From Ruegeria atlantica (GTDB lineage Bacteria > Pseudomonadota > Alphaproteobacteria > Rhodobacterales > Rhodobacteraceae), in assembly GCA_013032095.1 (NCBI GenBank), contig WQBJ01000012.1:1-64000 (forward strand): a DNA stretch of 64,000 bases, given 5' to 3'. The notes under the pieces are model-generated. The model made no database searches. It was given only the letters and a program-made list of their open reading frames with translations, and was not told the DNA's origin. Positions 57,607-64,000 of this stretch are shown here, one piece after another. Within the stretch, counting starts at the first letter, position 1. Each line of letters begins with the position of its first letter. A program made the translations under genes and the position numbers.

Positions 57607-58785
57607 ATGCGTTCCATCCACCCCAAGCTGACGCTGTTGGGTCTGGCCCATTATCGCTATGGCGATTTTGCCTTTGGGCAGCACCAAGCTGACCGGCTCC
57701 TGCATACCTATATCGTTGGTCAGACCGGCACCGGAAAATCGAGCCTGCTTTTGAATATGGCCGTGCAGGATATGGCGCGCAGCGCAAACTTCGCGCTGAT
57801 AGACCCGCACGGTGATCTGGCTGACCAGTTAGCCAAGCAGCTTGGTAGCGAGGCGGTTGTTTGGAACGTGGCTGACCCAGCGTGCCCGTTTGGGTACAAT
57901 CCGCTGACGCACACCGCTCCGGCCTTGCGGCCTCTTATTGCTTCGGGGTTGATTGCTACCCTCAAACAGCAATGGGCTGACGCGTGGGGCGCGCGTATGG
58001 AGCATCTGCTTCGGTTTGCCCTTTTGGGGCTACTCGATACGCCACAGACCGATCTACGCGATATTCTGCGGATCTTTTTGGATCGCGATTTTCGCCAGCA
58101 GGTATTAAGCTACGTCCGCGATGCACAGGTGCGGCAATTCTGGACGGCAGAATATCCGGCCATGAACTACAAGAACGCCGCTGACGGCCTCGCGCCGATT
58201 GCCAATAAGCTCGGTGCGTTTCTGGGGCATCCGGTGGTGCGTGCGGCTATTTGTGAGCCACAGGAGCCGCTGCGGTTTCGCCGTCTGATGGATGAGGGTC
58301 AGACCTTGGTGGTCAATCTGGCCAAGGGGCGACTAGGGGCGGATATTGCCAATGTGCTGGGTGGCCTTATCGTCTCGGGGATTACCCACGCCGCGTTTTC
58401 GCGACATGATCTGCCAGAAATTCAGCGACGACCATTTTTTGTGTACGTGGACGAGTTCCATTCATTCACGACAGAAGCCGTGGCCGACCTCTTGTCCGAA
58501 ACCCGCAAGTACCGGCTGGGCGCTATTCTCTGCCAGCAGCACACCCAGCAAAACAGCCCGCCGGTCTTTGCCTCGATTATGGGCAACGTGGGGACGATGA
58601 TCTGTTTTCGCATTGGAGCCGCTGACGCGCCGCTTTTATCGGCGCAATTAGGCCGGATTGAAACGCGCGATCTGATCAACCTGCCCAACTATCGCGCCTT
58701 TGTGCGCATGATGGTGGATGGTCAGCCCAGCAAAGCCTTCACCATGACTACCTTTCCGCCACCTAATCACATCCTCGGGGACTGA
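57607..58785 (+). CDS. TraD/HerA-type conjugation-like ATPase
   Basis: A protein of about 392 residues with Walker A HTYIVGQTGTGKSSLLLNM, FALIDPHGDLADQLAKQL as in VirD4/TraG coupling proteins, Walker B RRPFFVYVDEFHSF and the later LSETRKYRLGAILCQQHTQQ sensor. It lacks the N-terminal membrane helices of VirD4-type proteins and has no relaxase gene beside it. It could thus be a soluble DNA pump used in mobilisation or in element maintenance. Start is ATG 57607; a TTG at 57574 would add 11 residues. Confidence 0.82.
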   Translation: MRSIHPKLTLLGLAHYRYGDFAFGQHQADRLLHTYIVGQTGTGKSSLLLNMAVQDMARSANFALIDPHGDLADQLAKQLGSEAVVWNVADPACPFGYNPLTHTAPALRPLIASGLIATLKQQWADAWGARMEHLLRFALLGLLDTPQTDLRDILRIFLDRDFRQQVLSYVRDAQVRQFWTAEYPAMNYKNAADGLAPIANKLGAFLGHPVVRAAICEPQEPLRFRRLMDEGQTLVVNLAKGRLGADIANVLGGLIVSGITHAAFSRHDLPEIQRRPFFVYVDEFHSFTTEAVADLLSETRKYRLGAILCQQHTQQNSPPVFASIMGNVGTMICFRIGAADAPLLSAQLGRIETRDLINLPNYRAFVRMMVDGQPSKAFTMTTFPPPNHILGD

Positions 58786-58827
58786 GCGGTACTTGGGTGA
58801 AATGGGGGCTTGGGTAGGCTTGGGGGC

Positions 58828-58983
58828 ATGGATAACGATGAACATTTAGAGCGTCATCTGGAACTCTGTCGCCGCGTATATCTACGCATGCTGGCCGAGG
58901 GCACCCTGCCGTGGCGGGCGGAGCAGGATTCGCAAAATTCACCGGACGTGGTAGAGTCCGAGGACACCACCAATGACGTATGA
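58828..58983 (+). CDS. 51-residue ORF coupled to the serine recombinase
   Basis: ATG 58828 opens MDNDEHLERHLELCRRVYLR followed by MLAEGTLPWRAEQDSQNSPD and an acidic end. The stop overlaps the recombinase ATG (ATGA), which argues that it is translated. It is highly charged and helical, with no known motif. The spacing suggests a control or accessory factor for the recombinase. Confidence 0.6.
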   Translation: MDNDEHLERHLELCRRVYLRMLAEGTLPWRAEQDSQNSPDVVESEDTTNDV

Positions 58984-60491
58984 AGCAGTGCTTTGGGTAC
59001 ATTCGAGTGAGTACGCCCAAGCAGGGCGAAGGCGTATCACTGCAAGAACAGATGGATGACATCAGAGTCTTCGCGAGTCGTCATAATCTGGAAGTCATCG
59101 ACTGGTTTGAAGAACAGCAGACCGCCGCCAAGAGTGGCCGTCCCGTCTTCAATAGAATGCTCAAGCAACTCCAGCGTGGCCAAGCCTCCGGCCTCATCAT
59201 GCACAAGATCGACCGCTCGGCGCGCAACCTGCGGGACTGGTCGATCGTGACCGAGTTGCCCGATCAAGGGATAGACGTGTACGTGGCCACCGAAAGCCTG
59301 GACTTCACCACCAGAGGCGGACGACTGACCGCCGACATGCTGGCCGTCATTGCCGCTGACTATATTCGCAACCTGCGGGACGAAACAAAGAAGGGCATCC
59401 GTGGTCGCCTTAAACAGGGGCTATATCCTGGACGCGCACCGCTGGGGTATCTAAACAACGGCAAGGGGCTGCCAAAAACCCCATGCCCCGAGAAAGCCCC
59501 GCTCATTCTTGAAGCATACAAACTATACGACACCCGCCAGTATTCCTTGCGCTCGCTGCTGCAAGCAATGACTGATCGCGGATTGCGAAACCTAAACGGC
59601 CACCCGCTGAGCCTGCATGGTTTGGAAACCATCCTCAAAAACCCCTTCTACGCGGGCATCATCGAAGTCAAACGAACCGGCGAGACCTTTCAAGGCATTC
59701 ACGACCCAATTGTACCGATGGCGCTGTGGCAGCGGTTGCAAGACCTCAAGGCTGGTCGCTGTGGGCCAAAGCGGACGCGGCACAATCATCTGTTTCGTGG
59801 GTTATTCCGCTGTGGCCTCTGCGCCCGTCCCATGTCACCAGAGCGGCAGAAAGGCAGCGTGTATTACCGCTGCCAAGAACCCAGCTGCCAGACCAAGACC
59901 GTGCGGGAAGACGTGCTGGAAGATGCCATTTGCCGCGCGCTGGCCTCGTATGAGCTAACGCCAGAGAGTGCGTCAAAGCTGGCTCGGCGGTGGAACACCG
60001 AGCAGGCCAAACTGACCGATGCCAACCGGAAAACATCGCTTGAATTACGGATCGCCACGACCGAGCAGCACCTCAGCCGGGCGGCTGATCTACTGATTGC
60101 CAATACCCTTGATGAAGCCGTCTATCTGGAGAAGAAGCGCGAAGCGAACCTCTTGCTCGCAGCGCTGCGGGAAGAATTGCAAAAACTACCTGATCCGGCG
60201 GATATTGCTGCCGACCACGCGGAAGTTATCGAACTGATGAAAAGCCTTATGCGGCTTTATCAAATGCTGAACCCAGACGAAAAACGAGTGTTCATTGAAA
60301 ACACCTTATCGAACCGTACTATTGTTGGGAAACAGCCTTGTTTTGAGCCATCGCCTTGGGTGCGGCACGTTAAAAACGGCTCGTATGTCTCTTTTGGTGA
60401 CCCGTCTCGACACACAGATCGAACCTTTAGACCGCCGGAAGCAATCAAGCGCTTGTTTGAGCAGTATTCTGAAGATCTGGAGAAAGACTGA
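58980..60491 (+). CDS. Large serine recombinase
   Basis: A 503-residue recombinase. The resolvase domain begins CFGYIRVSTPKQGEGVSLQ with the catalytic Ser, and has LIMHKIDRSARNLRDW. The recombinase domain follows (GRAPLGYLNNGKGLP, LETILKNPFYAGIIEV), then a zinc ribbon (FRCGLCARPMSP and YRCQEPSCQTKTVRED) and a C-terminal coiled coil. This is the layout of phage and ICE integrases that act on attP/attB. The island also has a tyrosine integrase at its end, so this enzyme may belong to a nested element or act as an inversion or excision enzyme. Confidence 0.92.
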   Translation: MKQCFGYIRVSTPKQGEGVSLQEQMDDIRVFASRHNLEVIDWFEEQQTAAKSGRPVFNRMLKQLQRGQASGLIMHKIDRSARNLRDWSIVTELPDQGIDVYVATESLDFTTRGGRLTADMLAVIAADYIRNLRDETKKGIRGRLKQGLYPGRAPLGYLNNGKGLPKTPCPEKAPLILEAYKLYDTRQYSLRSLLQAMTDRGLRNLNGHPLSLHGLETILKNPFYAGIIEVKRTGETFQGIHDPIVPMALWQRLQDLKAGRCGPKRTRHNHLFRGLFRCGLCARPMSPERQKGSVYYRCQEPSCQTKTVREDVLEDAICRALASYELTPESASKLARRWNTEQAKLTDANRKTSLELRIATTEQHLSRAADLLIANTLDEAVYLEKKREANLLLAALREELQKLPDPADIAADHAEVIELMKSLMRLYQMLNPDEKRVFIENTLSNRTIVGKQPCFEPSPWVRHVKNGSYVSFGDPSRHTDRTFRPPEAIKRLFEQYSEDLEKD

Positions 60492-60522
60492 GTGGTACGT
60501 CGCTAAACTGCATTCTCCAGCT

Positions 60523-61014
60523 CTACAAAGCCCGGTTTGTCCAGTCATAGTGCCGGTCTGAAGGAGCGTTAGACTTTTCTCGATGGTACTCATCGGGAAA
60601 ATTGTCCAAGGCATACTTTATCTTCTTCATTTCGAAAGGAACGTTCACAAAGTAGCAGTTATCTTTCAATATAGGGGGTGTTTTGCTGGTCGCGCCGTTA
60701 GATTTATCTAGATTTACCGCAATTATGGGTATATCCATCTCCATCGCAATTTCAATTTCCCAACGGACATATTTGTAAAGATGTTTTGTATTTTCACCCA
60801 CAAGCACAATCGCTTGCTTGGAATTTTTCATCCGCTCTCTCAGCTTTGCCTTGATAGTAGCCTCTGTGGATCTAACCCATAGGTTGTTGATGTCGTGAGC
60901 ATCGAAAAAATTGAAGTCAATTTTGTCGCGAGATTTCCACGCGGTCATTAAGCGGTAGTAGTGAATATCGGTATCCGCATCGAAAATGATGTAAGTTTTA
61001 TTTCGGTAAGACAT
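60523..61014 (-). CDS. ThsB/MTH538-type TIR protein
   Basis: A 163-residue single-domain protein. YRNKTYIIFDADTDIHYYRL, WKSRDKIDFNFFDAHDINN, IKAKLRERMKNSKQAIVLVG and YKYVRWEIEIAMEMDIPIIA are the blocks of the MTH538 (DUF1863) TIR-like family that contains ThsB of Thoeris. Glu86 in RWEIEIA is placed like the catalytic Glu that makes a cyclic ADP-ribose signal from NAD+. It follows the channel-like gene by 2 bases, so they form one operon. The coding DNA is AT-richer than its neighbours. The usual Thoeris partner ThsA (SIR2-SLOG or macro-domain) is absent. Confidence 0.82.
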   Translation of the reverse strand: MSYRNKTYIIFDADTDIHYYRLMTAWKSRDKIDFNFFDAHDINNLWVRSTEATIKAKLRERMKNSKQAIVLVGENTKHLYKYVRWEIEIAMEMDIPIIAVNLDKSNGATSKTPPILKDNCYFVNVPFEMKKIKYALDNFPDEYHREKSNAPSDRHYDWTNRAL

Positions 61015-61016
61015 AG

Positions 61017-61646
61017 TTATTTTTCCTGACTTCGATCACCGGGGATCGAATTTACGATTATGATGGTAAAGAAGAAGAACGTGTTAATCAGCTCAGACGC
61101 AAACAGTACTCGGGCTGTTTGTGAGAGGGGCGAAAAGCCTCCGTACGTAAGGGTAAACGCGTTCGCTATGCTTAGGTAAATCGCGTTGGTGGTATCCAGT
61201 AAGCCGTCTGGCCATGCGATATCAGCTGCATAGCGAAATTGGTACAGATACGCATAGCAAACGATGTAGAACGCCAGCGACAAAAGAAAATTGACGTATC
61301 GCCGCCGTTGACTGTCGATATCATCGCTTAATGCAAACCCATTGCCCCAAACATGATGGTAGAAGTAGGTAAAAAGATTAGAAGCAATCAGGTACCAAAC
61401 TAGCAACTCAACCCAAAGATTATTCCATCCGCACCAAATAGCGACCACAACAATCATCCATTTAGCAACCAGAAAGCAGTCTATGGCGATATTCTTTGCA
61501 GTCTTAGTTTCATCAACACTAAGGTTGCGCCGTTTAACCTTAGAGCATAGCCAAGCGGCCAAATCTTTAACATGCTCTACAAGATTTATCGCTTTTAGTG
61601 ATAAAATCAGGGTGCGAGTAAGCGGGTAAATAAAACCGTTCTTCAT
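61017..61646 (-). CDS. K+-channel-like membrane protein with altered selectivity filter
   Basis: A 209-residue protein with an N-terminal cytosolic region (1-50), helices near 53-73, 78-96 and 117-137, a pore-loop-like segment at about 152-174, and a last helix near 178-200. The pore loop has T165-L-T-Y-G-G-F-S-P, which keeps the T..YG...P frame of TVGYGD-type filters but changes the first Gly to Thr and the Asp to Gly. No RCK or nucleotide-binding domain is attached. It is first in a two-gene operon with the TIR protein and may be its effector. The DNA is AT-rich, which suggests recent gain. Confidence 0.7.
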   Translation of the reverse strand: MKNGFIYPLTRTLILSLKAINLVEHVKDLAAWLCSKVKRRNLSVDETKTAKNIAIDCFLVAKWMIVVVAIWCGWNNLWVELLVWYLIASNLFTYFYHHVWGNGFALSDDIDSQRRRYVNFLLSLAFYIVCYAYLYQFRYAADIAWPDGLLDTTNAIYLSIANAFTLTYGGFSPLSQTARVLFASELINTFFFFTIIIVNSIPGDRSQEK

Positions 61647-61652
61647 TGGCCT

Positions 61653-61663
61653 ATTATATTATA
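61653..61663 (-). promoter_or_regulatory. Twin TATAAT -10 boxes just before the channel/TIR operon
   Basis: On the minus strand two overlapping TATAAT hexamers (61663-61658 and 61658-61653) end 6 to 11 bases before the ATG at 61646. If either is used, the mRNA would have a leader of only a few bases. The -35 region is poor. Confidence 0.4.
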
Positions 61664-61851
61664 TTGAAAATCCCGAAAGTTGAAAGCAGCGGGCGATCCA
61701 GCGTGCTTCAAGATCAACCACCCCCAATCACTCTACACGTTCACTCCTCCGAACACAGGCGACCAAGCGGGACTAATAGCCTCAATAGTGTGACCGTTGG
61801 TCTCAATTTAATGAGGGACTTTACCTGACCGTGGCCGCACTGCCTCCACCC

Positions 61852-63009
61852 TCAACCAGCAGCCCCTTGCTCTAAGAGAAAACTCGACCACTGGTTCATC
61901 AGTGCTTTTCGCTTCTCCAGCAAATCACTCCGCTGGTACGCCCGCTCCACGTCACTGCCGACCTGATGCCCCAACGCGCTCTCTTTGACCTCGTAGGGCG
62001 TGTCGGTGGTTTCCTCGACCCATGTCCGAAAGGTTGCTCGAAAGCCATGCGGACGGGCCTCATAGCCCTCTCTTTCCATAAACCGGCTCATGGTGGCATC
62101 GGACATGGGTTTATTTCTATTGGTAGGAAACAGGAGGGTTTGATCGTCGTCTTGCCGCGCCTGTTTGATGATGGTCAGCGCTTCACCTGCAAGCGGTATC
62201 CGGTGCTCCTTGGCGGTCTTGGTGCGTTCGGGTGGTATGATCCAGACGTTGTTTTCAATCTCAGCAAAGGTGGCAAAGCGTACTTCGCTGGTTCTGGCGA
62301 CCGTGAGCATGAGGAAACGAAGCGCCAGCGCCGATACTAATGGTTTGCTAGAAAGCCACTGATAGAAAGCCGGAGCCTGCTGATAGGGTAATGATGGGAT
62401 GTGCTTGGCGGTGTGCTGCCGCTTGCCAAGTAATGCCTGCGCTTTCATCACCGCTTGCAGGTCAACGTCTAGCCCCAAGGCAGCCGCGTGCTTTAACGTC
62501 AGGTTCATACGGTTCATAGCTTTGCGCGCCGTATCTGGCTTCTGGTGCCAGATAGGTTCTAAGACGCGCTTTAATTCGTGCTGGTCAACGTCTTCAATGG
62601 CCAGCCTGCCGAGCTTCGGGAGAACGTGGACGGCCAAGGGGGACAGCCAGCGGCCAGCTGTGCCATTTCCTTTAAGCTCGGTTTGTCTGGCCTTAAAGCA
62701 GCCCTCTACCGCTTCTGCTACCGTGAGGCGGTTGGCTCGTAGTCTTCCTGCACGGCGCTCTTGAATGGGGTCAATGCCGCTCCTCAATTTCCTGCGGGCT
62801 TCACTGGCAGTCTCACGAGCTTCGGCTATCGAAACATCCGGCCAGCGTCCTAACCCCATTTCACGGCGTTTGCCGCCCACCACCAGACGAAGCAGCCACT
62901 TGCCCGCTTCCTTTCGAGACTTCACCAACCACAAGCCCTGTCCATCGGCATATTTGCCTTTGCCGAGATTCTTGGCTTTTAGCTGCGTCAGTGCGTTGCT
63001 CAACGTCAT
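61852..63009 (-). CDS. int: Tyrosine integrase of the island (DUF4102-type)
   Basis: A 385-residue P4/CP4-type integrase. The N-terminal arm-binding domain is GKYADGQGLWLVKSRKEAGK with RREMGLGRWPDVSIAEARE. The catalytic core has Arg in LTVARTSEVRFATFAEI, the H-x-x-R box in RPHGFRATFRTWVEE and the Tyr in VERAYQRSDLLEKR. ATG 63009 has a GGTGG ribosome site; the frame to 63060 is longer but unsupported. It faces away from tRNA-Leu and lies 137 bases from the att core, as expected for an element inserted in that tRNA. Confidence 0.95.
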   Translation of the reverse strand: MTLSNALTQLKAKNLGKGKYADGQGLWLVKSRKEAGKWLLRLVVGGKRREMGLGRWPDVSIAEARETASEARRKLRSGIDPIQERRAGRLRANRLTVAEAVEGCFKARQTELKGNGTAGRWLSPLAVHVLPKLGRLAIEDVDQHELKRVLEPIWHQKPDTARKAMNRMNLTLKHAAALGLDVDLQAVMKAQALLGKRQHTAKHIPSLPYQQAPAFYQWLSSKPLVSALALRFLMLTVARTSEVRFATFAEIENNVWIIPPERTKTAKEHRIPLAGEALTIIKQARQDDDQTLLFPTNRNKPMSDATMSRFMEREGYEARPHGFRATFRTWVEETTDTPYEVKESALGHQVGSDVERAYQRSDLLEKRKALMNQWSSFLLEQGAAG

Positions 63010-63015
63010 GTCAGC

Positions 63016-63032
63016 CCACCTTTTAGCCCACC
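63016..63032 (+). repeat. Possible integrase arm site, right
   Basis: CCACCTTTTAGCCCACC matches the copy at 49922-49938 with one change and in the same orientation. It overlaps the integrase promoter/leader region, so binding could also repress int. Confidence 0.5.
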
Positions 63033-63145
63033 CGTGAGTGTGTGAACCAGCGTACTTCAATGTTCAGCAATGAGGCAAAGGAAAAGCGCTTTCCCTTTAT
63101 TTTCAACATCTTGCGTAGCCGTATGTTCAGCTACGTTGAGGTGTT

Positions 63146-63160
63146 GTGGTGCCCAAGGAG
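63146..63160. other. Attachment site core, right end, inside tRNA-Leu
   Basis: These 15 bases cover the last bases of the T stem, the acceptor 3' strand and CCA of tRNA-Leu, and repeat exactly at 49842-49856. Confidence 0.88.
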
Positions 63161-63232
63161 AGACTCGAACTCTCACGATGTTACCATCGGGGGATTTTGA
63201 ATCCCCTGCGTCTACCATTCCGCCACTTGGGC
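63147..63232 (-). tRNA. tRNA-Leu (anticodon CAA)
   Basis: The minus strand folds as a class II tRNA: acceptor GCCCAAG/CTTGGGC, anticodon stem GGGGA/TCCCC with loop TTCAAAA (anticodon CAA), a long variable arm (GATGGTAACATC), and T arm with GTTCGAGTC. CCA is encoded. Its 3' end is the integration site of the island and remains intact. Confidence 0.96.
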
Positions 63233-63377
63233 CACGAACACTGGATTAGCGTTCATAGCCAGGAAGGTCCAGAGGCAAAAACCAACCTAATTCCAGTTTG
63301 TTTTCGCCGCAGTGGTTGACGGCCTGTCAGACGCGTGGTTTGGCTTGCGCAACGTTAAAACAGGATTTTAGCACCGT

Positions 63378-63956
63378 ATGTTGCGATCGCTTTATGACTG
63401 GACCATCCGTCTGGCCGAACATCCGCATGCTCTTTGGACTCTTGCCATCGTGGCCTTCATTGAAAGCTCGTTCTTTCCGATTCCACCTGATGTCCTGATG
63501 ATTCCCATGATCCTTGCCCGACCTTCACGGGCATGGCTGATTGCATCGGTCGCTCTGGTCGCCTCGGTCCTTGGCGGTTTGCTGGGCTATGCCATCGGTG
63601 CGTTCTTTTATGAAAGTATCGGGCAGCCAATCTTGGAATCCATGGGCAAGGCGCATGCCATGGAAGAGTTCAACACCCGCTTCAACGATTTCGGTTTCTG
63701 GGCTGTTCTGGGTGCCGGTGTGACCCCCTTCCCCTACAAGGTCATCACCATCATGTCGGGCTGGACCGGTATGCCCTTGGGAACCTTCGTCGCCACGTCC
63801 ATTCTGGCGCGCGCCCTTCGTTTTTTTCTTGTGGCTGGTCTGCTTTGGAAGTTTGGTGAGCCTATCCGTGACTTCATCGAAAAACGGTTGGGCCTGATGT
63901 TCACCTTATTCATCATCCTGCTGTTTGGCGGTTTTCTTGTGGTGAAATACCTATGA
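63378..63956 (+). CDS. YqaA/DedA-type membrane protein
   Basis: A 192-residue protein with about five helices. FIESSFFPIPPDVLMIPMIL and GAFFYESIGQPILESMGKAH are followed by the VTPFPYKVITIMSGWTGMPL motif of the SNARE-associated/DedA superfamily (YqaA branch). It may help lipid carrier flipping or envelope homeostasis. ATG 63378 is the likely start. It overlaps the next gene by 4 bases. Confidence 0.85.
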   Translation: MLRSLYDWTIRLAEHPHALWTLAIVAFIESSFFPIPPDVLMIPMILARPSRAWLIASVALVASVLGGLLGYAIGAFFYESIGQPILESMGKAHAMEEFNTRFNDFGFWAVLGAGVTPFPYKVITIMSGWTGMPLGTFVATSILARALRFFLVAGLLWKFGEPIRDFIEKRLGLMFTLFIILLFGGFLVVKYL

Positions 63957-64000
63957 CACGAAAAAACACTCTGGTCTTGATTGCTGCGGTCGGTTCTGCG
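63953..64000 (+). CDS. Start of a membrane protein gene, probably DsbB-like (3' end outside window)
   Basis: ATG 63953 overlaps the stop of the YqaA-like gene and encodes MTRKNTLVLIAAVGSA up to the window edge. This start and the position behind a YqaA/DedA gene fit a disulfide-bond protein DsbB in Rhodobacteraceae, but 16 residues cannot prove it. Confidence 0.4.
   Translation, partial: MTRKNTLVLIAAVGSA

Larger units (their letters stand above)
49842..63160. mobile_element. 13.3-kb integrative island in tRNA-Leu(CAA)
   Basis: A 15-bp direct repeat marks the ends: 49842-49856 and 63146-63160, the latter being the 3' end of tRNA-Leu including CCA. A tyrosine integrase gene lies 137 bases inside the tRNA end, and the 17-mer CCACCTTTTAGYCCACC is found once near each end in the same orientation. 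The cargo (RadC-like, DUF3768, TraD/HerA-like ATPase, serine recombinase, HNH, TIR) is accessory in kind, and parts are visibly AT-richer than the flanks. Outside, core genes resume on both sides (BCCT; YqaA-like). No relaxase, mating-pore or phage structural gene is present, so it is either mobilised in trans or a decayed element. Confidence 0.88.

Noticed and set aside
60523..61646. A complete canonical Thoeris system
   Set aside because: Only a ThsB-type protein is present. Neither SIR2-SLOG nor macro-domain ThsA is encoded nearby, so it is reported as a Thoeris-like candidate, not as Thoeris.
49842..63160. Intact prophage
   Set aside because: No terminase, capsid, portal or tail genes are visible. 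Only a holin-like protein and recombinases recall phage.

Overview
The window looks like chromosome from an alphaproteobacterium of the Roseobacter group (Rhodobacteraceae). The reasons are the alaS-recA pair with a GTTC-N7-GTTC SOS box, a CckA-type hybrid kinase, a TAXI-TRAP transporter, a BCCT carrier, DMSO/betaine-type one-carbon genes (a RACo-like corrinoid activator, a pterin-dependent methyltransferase, a short MetF and the small 'virulence factor' protein), and moderately GC-rich codon use. The genus cannot be fixed from the sequence alone.

Layout. 1-6 kb: the tail of a Gly/Asn-rich repeat protein, a LapG-like cysteine protease, a DUF1330 protein, alaS and recA. 6-12 kb: a sulfotransferase-like gene, cckA, an RsmB-type methyltransferase and guaB. 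11.9-20.4 kb: one-carbon/corrinoid genes in two blocks, separated by an adenylate cyclase, tRNA-Gly(CCC) and ppk2. 20.6-27.8 kb: ppx/gppA-rlmE, an octaheme cytochrome with a BrkB-like membrane protein, an AI-2E-type exporter and a histone-deacetylase-like enzyme. 28-34 kb: a six-gene MoxR-DUF58-DUF4381-BatA-BatB/C-BatD operon with overlapping stops and starts. 34-43.7 kb: a Crp-type regulator divergent from a sulfatase-HAD pair, cardiolipin synthase, a small K+ channel, and an ABC ATPase/FtsX-type permease/AttH-CrtC-like set. 43.7-49.8 kb: a UspA protein, the TAXI-TRAP transporter and a BCCT carrier followed by a 30-residue membrane peptide.

49,842-63,160 is a 13.3-kb integrative island in the 3' end of tRNA-Leu(CAA). 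It has a 15-bp direct repeat at its ends, a tyrosine integrase next to the tRNA, and a 17-bp motif near both ends that may be integrase arm sites. It carries a RadC/JAB protein, a DUF3768 protein, a TraD/HerA-like ATPase without a relaxase, a large serine recombinase coupled to a 51-residue leader ORF, an HNH-type protein, an XRE regulator coupled to a possible RNase H-fold protein beside a 114-bp inverted repeat, a cluster of hairpins, and several unknown genes.

The most interesting cargo is a two-gene operon: a degenerate K+-channel-like membrane protein followed 2 bp later by a ThsB/MTH538-type TIR protein. By analogy with Thoeris, this is a candidate anti-phage system in which a TIR-derived signal would act on a channel-like effector. 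That reading is inference. Right of the tRNA the core genome resumes with a YqaA/DedA-type membrane protein and the start of a probable dsbB-like gene.
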